DNA of 64,000 nt from Trueperaceae bacterium (GTDB lineage Bacteria > Deinococcota > Deinococci > Deinococcales > Trueperaceae): the NCBI GenBank assembly GCA_020354625.1, contig CP070651.1, positions 1,999,321 through 2,063,320 on the forward strand, in the 5' to 3' direction. The notes below the pieces were generated by a model. The model saw only the letters and a list, made by a program, of their open reading frames with translations. It ran no database searches and was not told the DNA's origin. A program made the translations under genes and the position numbers. Positions 55,202 through 62,405 of the stretch are shown here, one piece after another (position 1 is the stretch's first letter; each line of letters opens with the position of its first letter).

Positions 55202-56263
55202 TTATCCGAGACCGACAGCGTTCTTTACTCTTTCAAGCGTGTTTGCCGCCGTCTCGCGAGCCCGGTCGGCATTTTTGCGCAAGATGGTATCTAGGCCGTC
55301 CGGATCGTCCATGATTTCACGATGACGGGCTTGAATCGGCGCGAGGGTATCCAACACGACAGCCAAAAGTGCCTTTTTCAAAACACCGTAACCTTGCCCC
55401 TCAAATTCTGCCTCGATCTCCGCTCGCCCATTCCCTGTCAGGACTTGATAGAGAGTCAACAGGTTCCGCACCCCCGGCGACGCACGGTCGAAGCGTAGTT
55501 CTCGCTCCGAATCCGTCACTGCCGACATGATGGTCTTTTTGATCGTTCTCTCGTCGTCCAGAAGATTGATGGCATGTCCCCGCCGCTCAACCGCGATACT
55601 CTTGCTCATTTTTACTTCTGGTTCATCAAACCCCATAATGCGGGCACCAACCTCTGGCACGACCACCTTCGGCAACACCAAGACTTCTTCGAAGAGATTG
55701 TTGAACCGGACGGCAATATCACGAGTCAGCTCGACATGCTGCCTCTGATCTTCCCCCACCGGTACGATATCGGTGTCATAGAGCAAGATATCGGCGGCTT
55801 GCAACACCGGGTAATCGAGGAGACCGGTGCCGATACTTTCGGCACGCTGAGCCTTGGACTTGAACTGTGTCATACGCTGAAGCCATCCGAGCGGGGTAAT
55901 GCAGTTCAAAATCCAGGTGAGCTCAGCATGTTCGTGCAGTTGCGACTGTATAAAGACAATATTCTCATCGGGATCGATACCACAGGCAAAATAGAGTGCT
56001 GCCACCTGTCTAGCAGCATTTCGAAGCTGCACCGGATCGATGCCTTCGGGAACTGTCAGAGCGTGCAAATCGACAACGCAAAAGATATTGTCGCGCTCCT
56101 TCTGTCTCTCAACCCACTGCTTCAATGCCCCCACATAGGTTCCGATGTGTAGGTCTCCGGTCGGTTGGACACCCGAAAATACACGGGGCTTTCGGCCAGC
56201 TTTAGAAGAGGGGTCGTTTTCTGGCTGTTCGCTAGAAACGTCTTGTCGGCTAGGAGATGTCAT
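55202..56263 (-). CDS. trpS: Tryptophanyl-tRNA synthetase
   Basis: Class I aminoacyl-tRNA synthetase charging tRNA-Trp. HIGH motif DLHIGTYVGAL and KMSKS motif EVKMSKSI are present, along with a typical tryptophan-binding region (GLLDYPVLQAADILLYD). The ATG at 56263 is chosen because TATACT lies exactly 6 nt upstream; it gives 353 aa with a short hydrophilic N-terminal extension of about 28 residues before the catalytic domain. A longer frame from 56293 is open but would include the promoter. Confidence 0.95.
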   Translation of the reverse strand: MTSPSRQDVSSEQPENDPSSKAGRKPRVFSGVQPTGDLHIGTYVGALKQWVERQKERDNIFCVVDLHALTVPEGIDPVQLRNAARQVAALYFACGIDPDENIVFIQSQLHEHAELTWILNCITPLGWLQRMTQFKSKAQRAESIGTGLLDYPVLQAADILLYDTDIVPVGEDQRQHVELTRDIAVRFNNLFEEVLVLPKVVVPEVGARIMGFDEPEVKMSKSIAVERRGHAINLLDDERTIKKTIMSAVTDSERELRFDRASPGVRNLLTLYQVLTGNGRAEIEAEFEGQGYGVLKKALLAVVLDTLAPIQARHREIMDDPDGLDTILRKNADRARETAANTLERVKNAVGLG

Positions 56264-56269
56264 CGCACA

Positions 56270-56275
56270 AGTATA
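56270..56275 (-). promoter_or_regulatory. Leaderless -10 box of trpS
   Basis: Minus strand TATACT, exactly 6 nt, ATG at 56263. Confidence 0.65.
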
Positions 56276-56421
56276 GCCGCTCGTATTTGCCAATCTCTAC
56301 AGATCGTGCTCCGTTTTTGTTGAGCCCTTACCCTTGCGCTATTAGGAATGGGAGTGCCGAAGTGATCTTTAGATGTTTGCAACGAAACCGTACACAACCG
56401 ATTACGCATCGCACCTGCCCA

Positions 56422-57558
56422 TCAAGGGAGAATTTTCCCCACCCAAGCATGTGGATCGGTCGCCAACCCACCGATTCGCACCTCCCAGTGGAGGTGGGGG
56501 CCGGTCGAAACCCCTGTAGAGCCGACACGTCCGATCACATCACCTCGGCGTACGTGATCTCCCACCTCGACGCCAATACTGGACTGATGAAAATATAAGC
56601 TGCTGACTTCGGCACCGTGGTCGACAACCACAAGACCCCCTTTGATCGGGTAGAAACCTGCCACCGATACGACCCCGTCATTCATCGATCTGATCGGTGT
56701 ACCCTCTGGTGCTGCGATGTCGCTCCCTTGATGGTGGGATACGTCCCCACCCCGAACATATCGCCTCGGCGACCCGAAGCCGCTCGTGGCTACACCCTCG
56801 ATGGGTGCGATAAATGGATCTCGCCATAGCATCTCGGGCCTTCTCTGTTCGAAAGCACGCTCCAATACCCGGCGCTCGAGTTCGAAGCCTTCTGGTGTCC
56901 TGGCCTCGAGAATCTCTGCAGAGAGGTTTAACTCTTCGACAGAACGGACGTCGGCTGTGACGGTAATAAGGTTCTCGAGAGTGATCTCCTGCCCAAACTC
57001 ATCCGTTACCGTAAGGGTCAATGGAACAAGACCGGCTTCGCTTCCCAGCGGTACCACCCCAAAACCGGTGACACCCCACTCATAAGGGATCAGAGGTAAG
57101 CTTTTGCCTGCCAGGCTCGCCTCCATCCGCCGGACCGCAGCTCCCTCAAAAGGCCATACCGCTTTGAAGGCGATGGGATCACCGGCCATGACCTCTTCTG
57201 GGAATTCGAGCTCTGGCTTCAAAGGAACGACACCCACAACCCCAGCTCGGTGGTGACTCATATTCCCTGACATGTCGACCGCGGTAACCGCGAGCTCGTG
57301 CGGCCCCTCTTCCGCCAACAGAGATACTTCGAGTTCCTTGGTAGTTCGTTCGTAAACGAGATCGACGTATCCGAGCGTGTAAAGGACCGGTTCGTCGGCA
57401 GCGAGCCTCACGGTGAACGGTCTACCGGCCGGTACACGCTCACTCAACTCCACGACAAACTCCGGAGGAGTTTCATCACGCCAGACTTGTGAAAGCGCCA
57501 GACCGATCGTGACCGTCGATATCACCACGACGAGGACCAGCCAGAGCGCACGAGACAC
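56422..57558 (-). CDS. M23-family peptidoglycan endopeptidase
   Basis: 378 aa, anchored by a single N-terminal membrane helix (about residues 4-22) and otherwise extracytoplasmic. Residues about 30-240 look like Ig-like beta domains. The C-terminal LytM domain has H276 and D280 (HHQGSD) and H355/H357 (HLHWE), giving a complete zinc site. It would cut peptidoglycan cross-links. It starts with GTG one base after the hpt stop. Confidence 0.9.
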   Translation of the reverse strand: MSRALWLVLVVVISTVTIGLALSQVWRDETPPEFVVELSERVPAGRPFTVRLAADEPVLYTLGYVDLVYERTTKELEVSLLAEEGPHELAVTAVDMSGNMSHHRAGVVGVVPLKPELEFPEEVMAGDPIAFKAVWPFEGAAVRRMEASLAGKSLPLIPYEWGVTGFGVVPLGSEAGLVPLTLTVTDEFGQEITLENLITVTADVRSVEELNLSAEILEARTPEGFELERRVLERAFEQRRPEMLWRDPFIAPIEGVATSGFGSPRRYVRGGDVSHHQGSDIAAPEGTPIRSMNDGVVSVAGFYPIKGGLVVVDHGAEVSSLYFHQSSIGVEVGDHVRRGDVIGRVGSTGVSTGPHLHWEVRIGGLATDPHAWVGKILP

Positions 57559-57559
57559 G

Positions 57560-58102
57560 TTACTCGCCCTGACTCGTCACGAAGGGGATATTGCGATACT
57601 TGTGGTCGACATCGAGACCGTAACCGTATACAAAGGCATCTTCGATCTCAAACCCGAGATAATCGACTTCGACCTCTACGACACGCCGTGCCGGCTTGGA
57701 CAACAGGGCCACAACCTTGACCGACAAGGGTTCACGCCCCCCCAGATAGTTCATCAGGTACTGCATGGTCAGGCCTGTATCGACAATGTCTTCAACCAGC
57801 AGCACATGTTTGTTTTTCAGAGACTGATCCAAGTCCTTGACGAGCTTGACCTCCCCACTCGACTCCGTACGCGATCCGTAACTCGACACCGATAGAAAAT
57901 CGATGGTGAGCGGGAGATCGATCTCCCGCACCAAATCGGCCATGAATACAAAGGCACCGTTGAGAACACAGATGAGGTGAAGGGGTTCTCCTCGATAGTC
58001 CCGTTGGATCTGAGCACCCAGTTCTGCAATGCGCCCTTTGATCTCTTCTTCGGAAAGCTGGACCCGGCCTCCGCCAGACTGAAATATCCCATTATTCGAC
58101 AT
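57560..58102 (-). CDS. hpt: Hypoxanthine phosphoribosyltransferase
   Basis: Purine salvage enzyme, 180 aa. The PRPP-binding motif VLLVEDIVDTGLT and the metal/substrate loop SSYGSRTES are present, with VYGYGLDVDHKYRNIPFV at the C-terminus. AAGGAAG lies about 11 nt before the ATG. Confidence 0.95.
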   Translation of the reverse strand: MSNNGIFQSGGGRVQLSEEEIKGRIAELGAQIQRDYRGEPLHLICVLNGAFVFMADLVREIDLPLTIDFLSVSSYGSRTESSGEVKLVKDLDQSLKNKHVLLVEDIVDTGLTMQYLMNYLGGREPLSVKVVALLSKPARRVVEVEVDYLGFEIEDAFVYGYGLDVDHKYRNIPFVTSQGE

Positions 58103-58220
58103 CGGTCTACCGCTTCCTTAATAACAATGAGGCTCGAGTTACGGAGCACCCTGCACTCCGACATGGAAAGGTTCGACTTGGACCTGGAGAGTGGCTATAA
58201 ACCAGCCTCCCCGCTCGCAA

Positions 58221-58934
58221 CTAGCTCCGAGTATACCTAAGGCGCCGAACCTCTTTGCGGGTTAATTCACGATACTCGCCCGGAGCCAACTCCGCGAGCT
58301 GGAGACCGGCAAATCGCGTACGCAGCAATCTCGTGACGGTATACCCGACACTTGCCAACATGCGCCGGACCTGCCGCTTGCGGCCCTCAGCCAGGACCAC
58401 TACACATCCCCCTGGCTTCGGATATGCCCGCAGTGCGCGTGCTATGCCATCTTCGAGAAGTACTCCGGCACAGAGCCGAGCGAGCATAGAAGGCACTACT
58501 CGCCCCTCTCGACACCACACTCTGTACTCCTTTTCGTGGCGATAACGTGGGTGGGTAAGTTCTTCGGTCAACCCTCCATCGGTCGTAAGCAACAAAAGCC
58601 CTTCAGAATCTCGATCGAGACGCCCTACCGGGTGGAGCGCAGGAATGAGAGGCATCAGCTCCATGACCGTCTTGCGCCCATATTTGTCGTGTGCGGTCGT
58701 GAGAACCCCGGTCGGCTTGTAAAGCATAAACGTGCGATGCCTTTCAGCCGGCACCACAACCTCTCCCCGTACCCGCACTTCATCGCCGGGCCCGACGCTC
58801 ATCCCGAGCACGGCCCGGCGACCGTTGACGACCACCTCACCTGCTTCGATCAGCAGCTCGGCCTTCCTGCGACTAGCTATACCTGCACGAGCAAGATATT
58901 TTTGCAATCTCTCTTTGTACACCGGATCTGCCAC
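58221..58934 (-). CDS. RluB/RsuA-type rRNA pseudouridine synthase
   Basis: 237 aa. S4 RNA-binding domain (ERLQKYLARAGIASRRKAELL) followed by a catalytic domain with GRLDRDSEGLLLLTTDG, where the Asp is the nucleophile, and EGRKRQVRRML. It modifies a uridine in rRNA; which subunit is not determined. The GTG start is 8 nt after a TAGACT box, and GGAGGT lies farther upstream. Confidence 0.92.
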   Translation of the reverse strand: MADPVYKERLQKYLARAGIASRRKAELLIEAGEVVVNGRRAVLGMSVGPGDEVRVRGEVVVPAERHRTFMLYKPTGVLTTAHDKYGRKTVMELMPLIPALHPVGRLDRDSEGLLLLTTDGGLTEELTHPRYRHEKEYRVWCREGRVVPSMLARLCAGVLLEDGIARALRAYPKPGGCVVVLAEGRKRQVRRMLASVGYTVTRLLRTRFAGLQLAELAPGEYRELTRKEVRRLRYTRS

Positions 58935-59085
58935 TGCCTAATAGTCTACCTCCGCTCTTCACACCTAACGACATATCAACCATAGCGCAGGAAATAACGA
59001 GCTCGACATGGCTGTGTATTCCCAACACCGGTCCCGAGCAACAATCCAAAACCGATTTTTGACCCAACGTTTGAAAAAGCTCTGG

Positions 59086-59091
59086 TAGGCT
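59086..59091 (+). promoter_or_regulatory. Leaderless -10 box of the M29 aminopeptidase gene
   Basis: TAGGCT with exactly 6 nt to the ATG at 59098 and no ribosome site. Confidence 0.55.
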
Positions 59092-59097
59092 TGCTCC

Positions 59098-60186
59098 ATG
59101 ATTCACCCTCTTTACGAGAAGTATGCCCATTTGCTGGTCGCCTACTGTTGTGACATACAGCCTGGCGAAACCGTCGCCATCCACGTAGATACTCCCGCCG
59201 AAGTGCTGGCACGGGCGGTCTATCGGGAGGTTTTGAAAGCAGATGCCCTCCCCATCTTGCGCCTTCGTTATCCCGAGGTACTCGAAGACCTTCTCGAACT
59301 CGCCTCAGACAGCTACTACCAACGAACGCCCAATTTTGAACTCAGCGAAGCAGAGCAGATTCAGAACTCGATCCATATCTCTTCTACAACCAATAGCCGA
59401 TCGTTACAGAACTCTGATAAGGATAAGCTTTCAGCACTCGCCAAGCGAAACCAGCCTGTCCAAGAGCTCCGCCTGAGAAACACGAAATGGGTCGTGACGC
59501 GTTTTCCGACCCATGCTGCCGCCCAAGATGCCGGTATGAGCCTCTCAGAGTACGAGCGTTTCGTGTACGACGCCATGTTTCTTTTCGATGATGATCCGCT
59601 CGCGAAGTGGCTCGATATGCACGATTTTCAAGCGCGGCTTATCACACGGCTCGAGAAGGCGAATGAGATAAGGATTATTGGTCCCGACACGGATCTTCGA
59701 CTAAACGTCAAGGGGAGGGAATGGATCAACAGCGATGGGCGCCGCAACATGCCTTCGGGGGAAGTGTTTACAGGACCACACGAAGCGAGCGCGACCGGTT
59801 CGATTCGGTTCGGCGTACCAGCCTCTGTAAGCGGAATCGATATCAGCGACATTCGACTACGTTTTGAAGGCGGTAAGGTCGTCGAGTCGTCAGCCGCAAA
59901 GGGACAAGACTTTCTGCTAAGCCAGCTCGATACCGACGCCGGAGCCCGCTTCCTGGGAGAGCTCGGTATCGGCACCAACTACCGCATCAAAACACCTACC
60001 AGAAGCACTCTTTATGACGAGAAGATCGGTGGAACGATTCACCTGGCTTTGGGACGATCCTATCCTGAGACTGGTGGAAAGAACGACAGCGCCATCCATT
60101 GGGACATGATCTGCGATCTCAGGAGCGGTGGCGCCATCTACCTCGACGGAGAGCTTTTTCAGGAGAACGGGCTCTTCGTAGAATGA
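59098..60186 (+). CDS. M29-family aminopeptidase (AmpT/AmpS-like)
   Basis: Metallo-aminopeptidase of the family first described in Thermus (AmpT) and Bacillus (AmpS), 362 aa. N-terminal ADLLV-like lead (YEKYAHLLVAYCCDIQPGETV). Predicted metal ligands are the Glu of MPSGEVFTGPHE, a Glu near SYPETGG, and the His-Trp-Asp of AIHWDMICDL near the C-terminus. It removes N-terminal amino acids in the cytoplasm. It overlaps the downstream secreted protein gene by an ATGA. Confidence 0.92.
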   Translation: MIHPLYEKYAHLLVAYCCDIQPGETVAIHVDTPAEVLARAVYREVLKADALPILRLRYPEVLEDLLELASDSYYQRTPNFELSEAEQIQNSIHISSTTNSRSLQNSDKDKLSALAKRNQPVQELRLRNTKWVVTRFPTHAAAQDAGMSLSEYERFVYDAMFLFDDDPLAKWLDMHDFQARLITRLEKANEIRIIGPDTDLRLNVKGREWINSDGRRNMPSGEVFTGPHEASATGSIRFGVPASVSGIDISDIRLRFEGGKVVESSAAKGQDFLLSQLDTDAGARFLGELGIGTNYRIKTPTRSTLYDEKIGGTIHLALGRSYPETGGKNDSAIHWDMICDLRSGGAIYLDGELFQENGLFVE

Positions 60187-60848
60187 GTGGTACCGGTCTG
60201 ATCAACACGCCCGTCGGTCGATGCAACTTCGTTCTCGTACCGCTTGCTTTCGATTCATACGAGAGAAGATATCTGGCGATAAAACTACTTGTTAGCCTCG
60301 TGTTGTTGGGATTCAGCACGGCTTTGGCACAAACGACCTACCATCTCGAAATCTTGATTGAAGGGGATCCCATATCCTGGACAGCACCTGGTTTCAGTAC
60401 AACGACTTCCGACACATTTACCGTGCCGTCCGGAACTGAACGGATCATGATCGACTTCGCGGTAGGCTTGCTCGACCTGAATCTGGCCGATTTCGGCATC
60501 TGGGACTTTGCACATGTCATCGGAGTAAAGGTACAAACCATCGCAGCTGACAGCTACTCCTTCAGCGCAACGGTGCGGCACAACGACCAGGGATGGGAAC
60601 ACTATGCCAACCGTTGGTACGTCTCTGGTGATGACGTCCAAAATGGGGTTCGGGAGCTTTTGCACCCTCACGATAACGAGCAGCCCTTCACCCGCTCAAC
60701 CTCAGGTGTCCGTGCCACTGGCGAGGTCGTTTTCATAGCCGAGGATACGGTACACGGCACAGGAGGGAGCACGATCACACTCGACCTCAGGAGACTACCA
60801 GAAAGTGATTTTTCACTCGAGACCAGATTGTCGATACAGGCAGAGTAA
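60183..60848 (+). CDS. Secreted protein of unknown function
   Basis: A hydrophobic signal (IKLLVSLVLLGFSTALAQ) follows about 36 residues of N-terminal sequence when started at the ATG overlapping the aminopeptidase stop; a later start is possible. The mature part, about 165 residues, is beta-rich and not recognised (TFTVPSGTERIMIDFAVG, SFSATVRHNDQGWEHYANRW). Its TAA stop is supplied by the inserted repeat at 60846. Confidence 0.65.
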   Translation: MSGTGLINTPVGRCNFVLVPLAFDSYERRYLAIKLLVSLVLLGFSTALAQTTYHLEILIEGDPISWTAPGFSTTTSDTFTVPSGTERIMIDFAVGLLDLNLADFGIWDFAHVIGVKVQTIAADSYSFSATVRHNDQGWEHYANRWYVSGDDVQNGVRELLHPHDNEQPFTRSTSGVRATGEVVFIAEDTVHGTGGSTITLDLRRLPESDFSLETRLSIQAE

Positions 60849-60947
60849 AGCAGGTATCATCCGGTCATAGACAAAGTCAGTGGGTGAAAACCTGTCCTGT
60901 AACCTGTTTCTTGGATACCTGCTTACATAATGATGGCAACCGCTTTA
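60846..60947 (+). repeat. TA-flanked ~105-bp element, copy B
   Basis: 102 bp between TAAAGC and GCTTTA. The right inner arm is 3 bp shorter than in copies A and C, leaving GCAGGTATC/GATACCTGC. It lies between convergent genes, only 6 bp before the stop of the dehydrogenase gene. Excision with one TA would leave GAGTAAAAACG, so the upstream stop codon is TAA with or without the element. Confidence 0.85.
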
Positions 60948-60953
60948 AAAACG

Positions 60954-61721
60954 CTACGTCGCCGTCCAACCCAGGTCGATCGTCTGCACGCTTCCGGTGA
61001 TACCCCATGCTGCTTCGGAGGCCAGAAACGAAACGTAACGGCCGACATCCTCAGGCTCGAGAAGTTTCTTGATCGCAGCCCGTCCCAAAAATACCTTCTG
61101 CTCGACCTCTTCTATCGGGATCGCTCGCGTCCGTGCCTGATCACGCACCTGCCGTTCAACGAGGGGAGTCCTGACGTAGGCCGGACATATCGTATTGCAC
61201 GTGATGCCGTAGGGAGCACCCTCCAAGGCTGCCACGCGCATCAGACCGAGTAAACCGTGTTTGGCACTCACATACGCCGCCTTGTATGGACTGGCGCGGA
61301 GACTGTGAATGCTACCGATGTTGACGATACGCCCCTGTCCACTCCGCTTGAGGTTCTCCCAGGAATATTTGGTCAGCAAGAAAGGGGCCGTCAGCAACAA
61401 CGCAAGCATCTCATCCCATATATCCTCGGGGAAATCAGGGAGAGTGCTGATGTGTTGAAATCCGGCATTGTTCACCAGGATGTCGAGCCCTCCGCAACGT
61501 TCCACCACTTCGAGAACTGCTTCTTCGCACCCTCTTCGCGTACGCAAATCCGAATGGACAAACACGCCACCGAGTTCGTCTGCGACACATTGCCCACGAT
61601 CCCGGTCGATATCCACAAGCGCGACAGAGGCGCCGTCTGCAGCTAACGCCCGTGCAGCAGCCAGTCCGATACCACTCGCGCCACCTGTCACGAGTGCAGC
61701 TCGCCTCATCATCACTCCCAC
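60954..61721 (-). CDS. 3-hydroxybutyrate dehydrogenase-like SDR
   Basis: Classical short-chain dehydrogenase, 255 aa. NAD site [35 protein letters not shown] typical of 3-hydroxybutyrate dehydrogenases, catalytic Ser in [10 protein letters not shown] and YVSAKHG with Tyr and Lys, and [13 protein letters not shown]. It would interconvert 3-hydroxybutyrate and acetoacetate. The GTG at 61721 is 8 nt after TATAGT; ATG codons at 61712 and 61709 are alternatives. Confidence 0.88.
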   Translation of the reverse strand: MGVMMRRAALVTGGASGIGLAAARALAADGASVALVDIDRDRGQCVADELGGVFVHSDLRTRRGCEEAVLEVVERCGGLDILVNNAGFQHISTLPDFPEDIWDEMLALLLTAPFLLTKYSWENLKRSGQGRIVNIGSIHSLRASPYKAAYVSAKHGLLGLMRVAALEGAPYGITCNTICPAYVRTPLVERQVRDQARTRAIPIEEVEQKVFLGRAAIKKLLEPEDVGRYVSFLASEAAWGITGSVQTIDLGWTAT

Positions 61722-61884
61722 AGTGGCCCACTATACCAACGAATAGGGGGTCTGAAGCCTCCTATCAACCCACCTGTTGCAAGGGCTCGGCTCGGTCACC
61801 CACACCCCCTCAATCCCGCATCGTACGAATGTGATAGACTTATGGCTGCATTGTTACGGTGAAACGATCGTAGTGTGCAGATGA

Positions 61885-61971
61885 GCCGAAGTGGCGGAAT
61901 TGGTAGACGCGCATGATTCAGGGTCATGTGCCCGCGAGGGCGTAGGGGTTCAAGTCCCCTCTTCGGCACCA
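61885..61971 (+). tRNA. tRNA-Leu (anticodon CAG)
   Basis: Acceptor GCCGAAG (61885-61891) pairs with CTTCGGC (61961-61967), discriminator A, encoded CCA (61969-61971). D loop GGCGGAATTGGTAGACGC, anticodon stem CATGA/TCATG with CAG at 61919-61921, a variable arm TGCCCGCGAGGGCGT typical of class II tRNAs, and T arm GGGGTTCAAGTCCCC. Anticodon CAG reads CUG. A TAGTGT box lies at 61871-61876, 8 nt before the gene. Confidence 0.97.
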
Positions 61972-62281
61972 ACGATTTGATAGCCTGACGGCTGTATCTG
62001 ACAGAGATGACCAGGTCTATTTTAAACCGTCTTGCGGTGATCTTGGCAGTGCCAAGATCAATTGATCAGACCGAGGTTAAGCAAAAGCGTTCAGTTAGCG
62101 TGACAAGTGCACTGAAGGCCGGTTTAGGACATGAGATCCATGAATAGGTCGTTCTTGGACCAACCCGGACCAAGTACAGACGCTTGGACGTGAGGCGTAT
62201 GTAAGCGACTATTCTGCGTAGATCACAGAGATCGAGACCTCTTTCCAATCTACATGTGAAGCTAACTGAAAGCCGCTCGAC
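61972..62281. other. Intergenic region after tRNA-Leu
   Basis: 310 bp without a gene. It contains a perfect 9-bp palindromic hairpin GATCTTGGC/GCCAAGATC (62039-62047 and 62051-62059, loop AGT) with no T-run after it, so it is more like an operator or RNA hairpin than a terminator. A reverse open frame here extends into the repeat at 62282 and is not supported. Confidence 0.5.
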
Positions 62282-62386
62282 TAAAGCGGTTGCCATAATT
62301 ACGTAAGCAGGTATCATCCAAGAAACGGACTACAGGACAGGTTTTCACCCACTGACTTTGTCTATGACCAGATGATACCTGCTTTA
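62282..62386 (-). repeat. TA-flanked ~105-bp element, copy C
   Basis: Same ends (TAAAGC/GCTTTA) and perfect 12-bp inner arms (62307-62318 and 62371-62382), in the opposite orientation to A and B. Relative to the adjacent gene (glyS, minus strand) the orientation is the same as for A and B, and it lies 19 bp after the glyS stop. Confidence 0.85.
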
Positions 62387-62405
62387 CTCGCTCTGCTCAG
62401 CTGAT

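Noticed and set aside
62066-62317. Reverse frame of 83 codons after tRNA-Leu
   Set aside because: Its start lies in the TA-flanked repeat; a similar false start occurs in copy A at 54213, so it is a product of the repeat sequence.
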